A DNA stretch of 35,903 nucleotides from Opitutales bacterium (lineage in GTDB: Bacteria > Verrucomicrobiota > Verrucomicrobiia > Opitutales > JAFGAQ01). Positions 1-6,907 of the stretch are shown here, in pieces (position 1 is the first letter of the stretch; the number at the start of each line of letters is the position of its first letter). The notes under the pieces are model-generated. The model saw only the letters and a list, made by a program, of their open reading frames with translations, was not told the origin of the DNA and made no database searches. The stretch spans positions 1-35,903 of the forward strand of contig JAKSBQ010000068.1 of the NCBI GenBank assembly GCA_022361075.1, given 5' to 3'. Both the position numbers and the translations under genes were made by a program.

Positions 1-1320
1 CTTCGATTCTACTGCTGTGGTCCGACGGTTTACGGTCCTGCACATATTGGTAACTTCAGAACTTTCTTAATTCAGGACGTCTTTCGGAGAACGGTTGAAG
101 CCACAGGGCTGAAGACCAAGCATGTTCGGAACATTACGGATATTGATGATAAAACTATCCGCCACTCACAAGAACAGGGTAAAGGTCTGGTCGAATTCAC
201 GACCTATTGGAAAGAGTATTTTGAGAAGGACTGTGAAAAACTCAACGTCCTCACACCCCACGTTGTACCATCTGCTCTAAAGCACATTCCTGAGCAGATT
301 GAACTAATCCAATCACTTGTGGAACGAGGATTAGCCTACCAGGCCTCTGATCAATCAGTCTATTTTCGAATCAAAGCCTTTCCCCGCTACGGTAAATTGT
401 CGGGACTGAAAATGGAAGATCAGTTGGAGAATGCCGATGGTCGTCTCAACACTTCCGACGAATACAGCAAGGAAGCATTTGCTGATTTTGCGCTCTGGAA
501 AGCGTGGAAACCTGAAGATGGTCCTAACAAGTGGAATAGCCCATGGGGTCCCGGCCGCCCAGGCTGGCACATCGAGTGTAGTGCCATGAGCATGAAGTAT
601 TTAGGCCACTCATTCGACCTTCACTCAGGCGGCGTTGACCTGATATTTCCACATCACGAGAATGAAATTGCGCAGAGTGAAGGATCCACGGATAAGCAGT
701 TCGTCCGGCACTGGTTTCACGTTGCACACCTTCGTGTGGATGGATCGAAGATGAGTAAATCACTCGGAAACCTTTACACACTCGAAGATATTGAGGGCAA
801 AGGCTACAGAGCTGAGGAACTCCGCTATGTGCTCGTATCGGGTCACTACCGTCAACCTTTGAACTTCACCTTTGACAGTTTGAACGCAGCGCGAAGCGCA
901 TTGACCAAACTCCAAAAATTCAAGGAGAAGATCGGAGCCAAAATCAAACTTCATAAAAATCCAGAACTAGGGGCATTTGAACCGGTTCTCGAAGCGTTAA
1001 CTGATGATCTCAATGTTTCTAAAGCACTTGGAAAACTGTTCTCCATCATTCAGGAGTTGGACAAACTGGAAAAGGCAAAACTGGCCACACACAAACAAGG
1101 CTTCGAGCAGATCATGTATGCACTTGGTCTCAAGTTCGACACTAAGCTGGAGGAAGAAGCAGTAGAGGTTCCGGAAGCAATCCAAAAGCTAGCTCAAGCA
1201 CGCTGGGAAGCTAAACGAGCCAAAGACTGGGAGGAAGCTGATCGCCTAAGAGGTGAACTTCAGAACCAAGGCTGGGCTGTCAAAGACTCAAAGGACGGAT
1301 TCGTCGTATCCAAATTGTAA
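1..1320 (+). CDS. cysS: Cysteinyl-tRNA synthetase, 5'-truncated by window edge
   Basis: Charges tRNA-Cys with cysteine in the cytoplasm (class I aminoacyl-tRNA synthetase). Reading frame 1 is open from the first base, so 439 residues are visible and only about 20 N-terminal residues should be missing compared with the usual length near 460. The frame opens with [16 protein letters not shown], which holds the first zinc-binding Cys and the HIGN form of the class I HIGH motif. WHIECSAMS supplies the second Cys ligand, [10 protein letters not shown] the His and Glu ligands, and KMSKSLGN the KMSKS loop. The helical anticodon-recognition domain follows and the end ([12 protein letters not shown]) is typical of CysS. 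An internal Met at 319 is not the start. yidD begins 7 bp after the stop, so the two are probably cotranscribed. Confidence 0.97.
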   Translation, partial: LRFYCCGPTVYGPAHIGNFRTFLIQDVFRRTVEATGLKTKHVRNITDIDDKTIRHSQEQGKGLVEFTTYWKEYFEKDCEKLNVLTPHVVPSALKHIPEQIELIQSLVERGLAYQASDQSVYFRIKAFPRYGKLSGLKMEDQLENADGRLNTSDEYSKEAFADFALWKAWKPEDGPNKWNSPWGPGRPGWHIECSAMSMKYLGHSFDLHSGGVDLIFPHHENEIAQSEGSTDKQFVRHWFHVAHLRVDGSKMSKSLGNLYTLEDIEGKGYRAEELRYVLVSGHYRQPLNFTFDSLNAARSALTKLQKFKEKIGAKIKLHKNPELGAFEPVLEALTDDLNVSKALGKLFSIIQELDKLEKAKLATHKQGFEQIMYALGLKFDTKLEEEAVEVPEAIQKLAQARWEAKRAKDWEEADRLRGELQNQGWAVKDSKDGFVVSKL

Positions 1321-1327
1321 CACGCGT

Positions 1328-1588
1328 ATGAAATGGGTCGCTATCGGATTGATTCGGCTCTACCAGCTGTTTCTTTCACCTCTGAAAGTTTTCTTCGGAG
1401 CGACCGGCACCTGCCGGTTTCAACCAACATGTTCTCAATATGCAAAAGAGGCCCTTGAGATCCACGGGTTTCTGAAAGGCTCATGGCTAGCCATTAAACG
1501 CATCAGCAAGTGCCACCCGTGGGGTCCTTTTGGCTATGATCCCGTTCCGCTGAAGAAGGATTGTTGTGAAAACGAAAGAACCCGGTGA
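1328..1588 (+). CDS. yidD: YidD family membrane protein insertion efficiency factor
   Basis: Small inner-membrane-associated protein that assists YidC-dependent insertion of membrane proteins. The 86-residue product has the family signature: [14 protein letters not shown] with the conserved cysteines, then [18 protein letters not shown]. An N-terminal amphipathic segment ([18 protein letters not shown]) precedes the signature. I chose the ATG at 1328, which gives the normal family length; the frame extends upstream inside cysS, but that part is not YidD-like. In many bacteria yidD lies in the rpmH-rnpA-yidD-yidC cluster. Here it follows cysS, so it has moved away from that context. Its stop codon lies in the left arm of a terminator hairpin. 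Confidence 0.94.
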   Translation: MKWVAIGLIRLYQLFLSPLKVFFGATGTCRFQPTCSQYAKEALEIHGFLKGSWLAIKRISKCHPWGPFGYDPVPLKKDCCENERTR

Positions 1589-1614
1589 ATTACCCCTAAC
1601 ACCGGGCCCTTTTA
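1581..1614 (+). terminator. Rho-independent terminator overlapping the yidD stop
   Basis: The arms CCCGGTG (1581-1587) and CACCGGG (1600-1606) form a perfect 7-bp GC-rich stem with a 12-base loop, followed by CCCTTTTAT. The stop codon of yidD (1586-1588) is inside the left arm. It would end the cysS-yidD transcript. Confidence 0.6.
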
Positions 1615-1629
1615 TCGTATTACCCCTAA
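1589..1629. repeat. Pair of 11-bp direct repeats in a convergent intergenic gap
   Basis: ATTACCCCTAA occurs at 1589-1599 and again at 1619-1629, start to start 30 bp apart. The first copy is the loop of the terminator hairpin. No function is evident. It could be remnant duplication or a chance repeat. Confidence 0.5.
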
Positions 1630-1694
1630 ACGTCTTAATTTGCTATCTGACACAAATTGAAAACCTACTACGCCATGAGTAACAGCATCAGTGA

Positions 1695-1721
1695 TGCCAA
1701 TTTCTGAAGTTGGCACTTTTT
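1695..1721 (+). terminator. Second hairpin with T-run downstream of yidD
   Basis: TGCCAA (1695-1700) pairs with TTGGCA (1710-1715) over a 9-base loop and is followed by CTTTTT. The T-run lies on the + strand, so it would act as a back-up terminator for rightward transcription before the converging exonuclease gene, whose stop is only a few bases away. Confidence 0.45.
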
Positions 1722-1728
1722 GATCAAT

Positions 1729-2595
1729 TTACATCAGTTCAGAACGTTTTTGGGCAGTTTGAGCGGTTTGACTCATTTCAAGTTCCTCAAGTAGTGCCAC
1801 CAACCCGCAAAGATCCAATTCGGGTTCAGAGGGAATTTCGACATCAAGCTCCCAATCAAGTCGAGTCAGTTTGAGGTTTGTTCTCAAACGTTCTCCACTC
1901 TCCGCCACCAATGTTTGAAAACGAGGAGGTTTGATGTAGTTCGCCTTCTGAATGATCGTCTCAAGATCCCCATGTTCCTGCAACCACTTTGCAGCGGTTT
2001 TCGGACCGACTCCCTGGAGGCCCGGGATGTTGTCGGCATTGTCCCCTACTAAAGCCAGATACTCGGCGATTTGCTCAGGATTCACTCCAAATTTTTCGAA
2101 AACACCATCATTTTTGAGCACACGCCAACCAATCCTCGGATTTGCGGTTGGAGCCGGTAACAGCTGAGAAACGAATGGAGTAGTGAGGCATTGCGCCAGA
2201 TCCTTATCCGCACTCACGATCATCACCGGGTTCGATTCACCCGCTTTCTGGCGACTGTAAGAGCCAATGAGATCATCCGCTTCCACCCCATCTGCAGCGA
2301 TTACCGAGATCCCCATCAGTTCGGTCAAACGAATGATGAAAGGAACTTGTTGAGTAAGTTCTGGAGGTGTCTCTTTTCGATTCTGCTTATACTCTGGCAA
2401 CAGTTCGCTTCTTTCATCCGCACCACGATCAAGAAATACGATTAACTTGTCACAATCTTTTCGGTCTTGAAGGTACCAAAGAGTTTTTACCCATCCGTGA
2501 ATCGCATTGGTAGGCAGGCCGTCTGAGCGCGTGAGCTCCCGGATTCCGTAAAAACTTCTAAAAATCAAATTGTAGCCGTCGATCAAATATTCCAT
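1729..2595 (-). CDS. Stand-alone 5'-3' exonuclease (PolI N-terminal / FEN family)
   Basis: Structure-specific 5'-3' exonuclease/flap endonuclease, expected to remove 5' flaps or RNA primers during replication and repair. The 288 residues match the N-terminal nuclease domain of DNA polymerase I without any polymerase part. The N-terminus carries DGYNLIFRSF (first metal Asp), then FLDRG..R and PEYKQNR, VEADDLIGSYS (metal cluster), VSADKDLAQCL, and the helix-hairpin-helix LVGDNADNIPGLQGVGPKTAAKWL around residues 180-205. The acidic motifs appear intact, unlike the reduced site described for E. coli ExoIX (Xni). The C-terminal tail (SQTAQTAQKRSELM) is polar and probably flexible. ATG start at 2595, with AGG a few bases upstream. 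It lies 49 bp downstream of the PEP-CTERM gene on the same strand; any functional link between them is unclear. Confidence 0.9.
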   Translation of the reverse strand: MEYLIDGYNLIFRSFYGIRELTRSDGLPTNAIHGWVKTLWYLQDRKDCDKLIVFLDRGADERSELLPEYKQNRKETPPELTQQVPFIIRLTELMGISVIAADGVEADDLIGSYSRQKAGESNPVMIVSADKDLAQCLTTPFVSQLLPAPTANPRIGWRVLKNDGVFEKFGVNPEQIAEYLALVGDNADNIPGLQGVGPKTAAKWLQEHGDLETIIQKANYIKPPRFQTLVAESGERLRTNLKLTRLDWELDVEIPSEPELDLCGLVALLEELEMSQTAQTAQKRSELM

Positions 2596-2644
2596 CGTCG
2601 CCTACTCTATTTGGGATTTCTGCAGATGCAACGGGGAAAGATCT

Positions 2645-3169
2645 TCAAACTTTCCGCCTTCGACGACGATATACAAAATATCCAAAAGCGAAGCCTCCTA
2701 AAATGGCCGCATAGGTCGATGGCTCGGGGATCGCAGTGGTGATCAATAGCATGTCATTGTTAGGAAAAATCGAATTCAGATAAAAATCCCCGCTGTTATC
2801 AAAATAATCCATCTGGATCGGAGTGCCGCTCAAGCTCACATTGTCAAAACTCCCTGACAGCGTTCGATCTGTAAAATCGATTACCACTCCCTGAACCTGG
2901 CCATTGCTTCCAAATACCGTCAGACTGCCCGTTCCATAATAGGTGTTTCCACCCAACTCATAGGAGTAATTGAAATTCGAAAAAGATGAAATCTGGCCAT
3001 CCAACCCCAAATCACCCCACATGGAGTATCCCGAACTGATCGAAAAAGACTGATCACTAATCTGGGTAGACCAGGAAGCATCGGAATTTACCATAATCGG
3101 GATTATCCCCCAGCAATTCGCTACTAAGTAAAACAGCAGCACAAAGCTCACTAAAAAGCGCCTCACCAT
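2645..3169 (-). CDS. PEP-CTERM sorting domain protein, exported
   Basis: Small exported protein of 174 residues. It has a signal peptide at residues 1-22 (RRFLVSFVLLFYLVANCWG). The Ser/Gly/Asn-rich, probably beta-structured body contains GGNTYYGTGSLTVFGSNGQ. The C-terminus is a classical PEP-CTERM tail: IPEPSTYAAILGG, a hydrophobic helix, then the RRRRRKV basic cluster. In this family the tail is recognised by an exosortase that cleaves at PEP and releases or anchors the protein in the envelope, usually in bacteria that make exopolysaccharide. No exosortase is in this window. The glycan genes further right fit the usual association. The body has no recognised domain, so its function is unknown. 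No clear Shine-Dalgarno precedes the ATG. Confidence 0.9.
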   Translation of the reverse strand: MVRRFLVSFVLLFYLVANCWGIIPIMVNSDASWSTQISDQSFSISSGYSMWGDLGLDGQISSFSNFNYSYELGGNTYYGTGSLTVFGSNGQVQGVVIDFTDRTLSGSFDNVSLSGTPIQMDYFDNSGDFYLNSIFPNNDMLLITTAIPEPSTYAAILGGFAFGYFVYRRRRRKV

Positions 3170-3198
3170 CGAATGTAAAAATAGCGTAAACTCTCAGA

Positions 3199-3231
3199 TT
3201 ATCAACAATTTTGTGAATAACCTGTGAATAA
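3199..3231. promoter_or_regulatory. Cluster of three DnaA-box-like 9-mers
   Basis: On the - strand TTATTCACA occurs twice in tandem (3231-3223 and 3220-3212), 11 bp start to start, both fitting the DnaA-box consensus TTATNCACA exactly. On the + strand TTATCAACA at 3199-3207, opposite orientation, differs from TTATCCACA by one base. The cluster lies in the 118-bp gap upstream of the PEP-CTERM gene. It could be a DnaA-responsive control element or a DnaA-titrating site. No dnaA, dnaN or other origin-linked gene is present. Confidence 0.5.
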
Positions 3232-3287
3232 CTCGATTTAGTGATGCTATTCGATGACACTAAAAGGCATTTTTTCTCATAGAATTC

Positions 3288-6200
3288 CTACTTCAAAACC
3301 CCGTTTTCGAGGTCAACTTCAACCCATTCTTCCTTTTCGTAATCAAAGAGGAAGGGGAAAACGTCAGAGGAGGTGTAAACCCAATCCGTCAATTGATGCC
3401 ACATCCAGAACTCCCGCTCCTGGATCGGAATGACTTCAATCCACTCCAACTGTTCATGATAAATCCAGGGATAATGCGCATCGCTATACCAACCAAACCA
3501 CCCCAAATACTTCCATCCGTCCTCCTCCTTCTCGGGATTAGAGAAGGGCGACCGAACGAACTCACCTTGCCCAGGGAGTTCAAAAAAAACAGGTTCTTCC
3601 TCATCGAAACCACCTTGAGAGAGACTCATCGGCTCCAAGATCGCATCGATTGCAACCACGGGATCAAACCGCAATCGATACTCTTGATCCGAAAGAATCG
3701 ACTCGATCTGTTGTTCCAGGGTCAAAACCGACAATTCCTCCACTTCCACATCGTTCGGACGTCGTTTGAAGAAGCTTCGAATCAAAAAAGCCGCGTCCTC
3801 AGCTCCCTGAACGTCGGGAAGGTTGTAGATGTAGTCATTCAGTCCGACTTTGTCGTTGCGCAGAAAAGCACCGGTAAACACTTCTAACGAACTGGCAACC
3901 AGCATTCGTGACGAGGCCTGAAGCAACTGTTGTTGAGTCGGTTCCTGATCGTATCGATTCACGAACAGCTGGCGGAACATGCTCCGCCGATTCAAGTCAC
4001 TCGCGACGAGCTCTTGCACGGGGTCATAGCTATTTAGATATTTTGGAGAATTATAAAGATACGCGATGGTCTGATTCAGAGACTCGTTGGATACGCCGCT
4101 ATCGGTCGGCAACGGGGTCGATTCGCCGAAACGTATGGTGAGTGTGTAACTTCCTCGAGTGCCTGCCCATCCGGCGACCGCAATGTAGTAGTTTCCCGGT
4201 TTCAGAACACGTTGGATCGCAAAGTTGAAGAAATCACCCGAATTGTCGTCAAATTCAAGAACGGTTCGTCCGGAGTTGTAAAGTGTGCCAGTCGGGTCGA
4301 AGGGCCCCGTTGTCGACACGGTTACCAGTGTTTCATTGGTCACCACAAACTGGAACATATCCACATCTCCAAGTGACTCCAAGACTCCGGTAAACGATGG
4401 CGCAGCCTGATCCAGCAAAAGTGCTTCATTAAAAGTATCTCCCACATCGTCTTCTCCTGTTGAGGGAATCTCATTTTCCGCGGTCGATAGGTCGATCCCC
4501 TGCAAGGAGGCAGAAAACTCAAGCGGAGTTGGCCAATCACCGATCACCGAATGGTAGGCGTTTTGGCTGTGCCTCATATTCTGGAACTCGGCGCTGGAAT
4601 AAAGAGATTCTACAAACTGCACCTTATTCCACTCACCAAAATCTAATTTCTCAAGATTACGATTCATTTCCGAACCCGTTGGACCTCGCATGAAAAGGTC
4701 CAGATAGACTTGGGTGACGAAGTCTCTGTTACTGCTCAAAGGGTCAAAAACCATTGGTTCATCAGGCGCGGGAGGAACCGCATAGAATTGAGCAATCGCT
4801 GGGTTGGAAAGATTTCCGTCATTGTCAATCGCGATCACGGACGCCTCAAACACGCCCGGACTTTGAATCGTGTAAAAAGACGAAGAGTAAGGATAGGATG
4901 TGTCCGGTTCACCCAGCGGCACCCCATCAATAGAAAATGACACTGAAGCAATATTCCCATCAGGATCATGTACCTCAGCCTGAACAAAAATTCCATGACC
5001 CACTTCGTACACTTGTTCATGAGTAGGCGAAGTAATGGAGACATTTGGTCTGATAATCTCGGGATCAACCACTTGCACATCCACGATCGAGCGCTGCGAT
5101 TGATTCCCATGATTATCAACTGCAATTGTGGAGAGCTCGTAATGACCGGCACTTGGAAAGGTGAAATTTCGCTCAAACGGAAAGCTCGTATCGCCTTCAG
5201 ATGGCGTATCTTCATTGCCATCAGCAATCAGCTGTCGGTTCTGGTAAAACCGTACTTCCGCAATCGCGCCATCCGAATCATTTGCTTGCGCGACCAACCT
5301 CACCGTATCGCCGGTTTCAAACCTTTCATTTGGGGCTGGTTCCGTCAGAATCACGGTGGGACGACTGCCCGACCGCGCACTCACAAGGACCATTGCAGCC
5401 ATACTTATTCCTTGCCTGCCGGAGTCATTTGTCGCAACCGCCTTGAAGTGAATAGTGCCAGTGCTCTGAAACGTGTAGTTGAGTTCAAACTTTCCATCAA
5501 TCATCTGTCCGGCTCCAATACTCACATCGTTGGCGAAGAATTCCACTCCTGTGATGAGTCCGGTTTGGTCTCCTGCAACCGCTTTGAGTGTCACCGTTTC
5601 TCCCGGATAATACGTGTCACCCGCATAGGGAGCTACCAAAGAAACAACCGGAGGCGATCCCGCATCTACGTGAACCGTAATCGCGTCTGACTGGTGGCTT
5701 GCACTCGTAACAGAATCGATGACCCTCGCCTGCACGAAATAGCTTCCTGTTTGCGTGGGTGTCCAATCTTCTGAGAAAGGTGAATCAGTGTCTGTCGCAA
5801 TCACATTTCCGTTTACAAGAAATTCCACTTCCTGAACTCTCTCGAGCGCTCCACCTTGTCCCGCCGCCAAAGCAACTAGTGTAATTTGTTTCCCCTGAAC
5901 AAACCTCGATCCATTGGCCGGCATGATCAGTTCAGCGTGAGGGCGGTCATCAGTCGCCGTCACCTTTACTTCATTGGACGCCACCTTATTTCCACGATTA
6001 TCGGTCGCAATCGCAACCAGTGAGTAAGGCCCAGGTCTCTTAGGGATCCAGTCAAATCGAAATGGAAAAACAACGTCCATCCCTTCCGTTCTGTTGATTC
6101 GAATACCGTCCACAAACATATCCACACCCCTGACCACCGAATCGTTGTGTGTGGAGACATCGACGTTGATCGCCCTGTTTACCCCTGCCTGTACGGATTG

Positions 6201-6887
6201 ACCATCGGTTGGGTCCAAAATGGTGACCGAGGTTCTATCAATATTATTGCTCGCAGACACTTGGATCGTGATGGGAGTTGAAAAACTCTGATTTGAATTT
6301 CCGTGGCTTGCCCAGGCTCTAACCTCCCAGACACCTATCGACGATGGTTCCCAAAGAAAGCTGTAGGGATAGTGCATATCGATCGACCCGGGAACAGCGG
6401 AGTAGTCAGTGCTCCCTTGAGCTCGGTACTGAAAACCGACTTCATCCACGACTCTATCGCCAAAAATCGCGTCTGCACTCAAAAAAATCTTACTTCCCAG
6501 AGGAACCAATTCATTATCTGCCGGGCCCGTCATACCAATACCGAAGACTGTAATCGAACGCGTCACCTGATCCAACGGCTCTCCATCGGTTCCATAAGTA
6601 GTCACCTCGTAAGTTCTGGATCCCGGAACAGTGAAGGTTGCAGAGAAACTATCAGAGGTTGTGCCTTTCTGATCCACTACTACTCCATCAATCGCGAACG
6701 TGGCGATATTGAACTCCCCATCCGGAGGTAAACGATCAGTTGAAATGTAGTGGATCGATACAGGAACCCCAACATTCGCGCTCTCTACCACATCCACAAA
6801 AAGCTCTGCCCAAACAGCGAATGGGCCGGTCGCAATGCCAATCAAAGCAGTGAGGAACAAACAAAAGTGTTTCTTAAAATTGAACAT
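3288..6887 (-). CDS. Large secreted surface protein: Ig-like repeats, PPC domain, DUF4214-like segment, aromatic C-terminal module
   Basis: About 1,200 residues, predicted exported and cell-surface. Residue numbers here count from the ATG at 6896. I prefer the in-frame ATG at 6887 because AAAGGA sits about 8 bases before it, whereas it abuts the 6896 ATG. A signal peptide ends near AVWA (30). Roughly six Ig-like repeats of about 95-100 residues follow (about 115-710), each with a motif such as VEFFANDVSIG, VRFYQNRQLIADG or VEFLVNGNVIA. A DUF4214-like helical stretch with DFVTQVYLDLFMRGPT lies at 724-790. A bacterial pre-peptidase C-terminal (PPC) beta domain spans about 820-922 (DVDMFQFVVT, GNYYIAVAGW). 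A second DUF4214-like part is near 1030-1080. Residues 1127-1195 form a Trp/Tyr-rich module (GWFGWYSDAHYPWIYHEQLEW). It starts 20 bp after the secretin stop and is probably cotranscribed. Adhesin or matrix protein is inferred. Confidence 0.85.
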   Translation of the reverse strand: MFNFKKHFCLFLTALIGIATGPFAVWAELFVDVVESANVGVPVSIHYISTDRLPPDGEFNIATFAIDGVVVDQKGTTSDSFSATFTVPGSRTYEVTTYGTDGEPLDQVTRSITVFGIGMTGPADNELVPLGSKIFLSADAIFGDRVVDEVGFQYRAQGSTDYSAVPGSIDMHYPYSFLWEPSSIGVWEVRAWASHGNSNQSFSTPITIQVSASNNIDRTSVTILDPTDGQSVQAGVNRAINVDVSTHNDSVVRGVDMFVDGIRINRTEGMDVVFPFRFDWIPKRPGPYSLVAIATDNRGNKVASNEVKVTATDDRPHAELIMPANGSRFVQGKQITLVALAAGQGGALERVQEVEFLVNGNVIATDTDSPFSEDWTPTQTGSYFVQARVIDSVTSASHQSDAITVHVDAGSPPVVSLVAPYAGDTYYPGETVTLKAVAGDQTGLITGVEFFANDVSIGAGQMIDGKFELNYTFQSTGTIHFKAVATNDSGRQGISMAAMVLVSARSGSRPTVILTEPAPNERFETGDTVRLVAQANDSDGAIAEVRFYQNRQLIADGNEDTPSEGDTSFPFERNFTFPSAGHYELSTIAVDNHGNQSQRSIVDVQVVDPEIIRPNVSITSPTHEQVYEVGHGIFVQAEVHDPDGNIASVSFSIDGVPLGEPDTSYPYSSSFYTIQSPGVFEASVIAIDNDGNLSNPAIAQFYAVPPAPDEPMVFDPLSSNRDFVTQVYLDLFMRGPTGSEMNRNLEKLDFGEWNKVQFVESLYSSAEFQNMRHSQNAYHSVIGDWPTPLEFSASLQGIDLSTAENEIPSTGEDDVGDTFNEALLLDQAAPSFTGVLESLGDVDMFQFVVTNETLVTVSTTGPFDPTGTLYNSGRTVLEFDDNSGDFFNFAIQRVLKPGNYYIAVAGWAGTRGSYTLTIRFGESTPLPTDSGVSNESLNQTIAYLYNSPKYLNSYDPVQELVASDLNRRSMFRQLFVNRYDQEPTQQQLLQASSRMLVASSLEVFTGAFLRNDKVGLNDYIYNLPDVQGAEDAAFLIRSFFKRRPNDVEVEELSVLTLEQQIESILSDQEYRLRFDPVVAIDAILEPMSLSQGGFDEEEPVFFELPGQGEFVRSPFSNPEKEEDGWKYLGWFGWYSDAHYPWIYHEQLEWIEVIPIQEREFWMWHQLTDWVYTSSDVFPFLFDYEKEEWVEVDLENGVLK

Positions 6888-6907
6888 CGGTTTCATCCTT
6901 TTGACTG

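Noticed and set aside
3199-3231. Chromosomal origin of replication at the DnaA-box cluster
   Set aside because: Only three boxes, no AT-rich unwinding region of useful length and no dnaA, dnaN, gidA or parAB genes nearby.
3167-3256. Inverted repeat CATCGAAT / ATTCGATG flanking the gap before the PEP-CTERM gene
   Set aside because: Eight-base arms 74 bp apart, one arm including the start codon; within chance expectation and not a stable hairpin.
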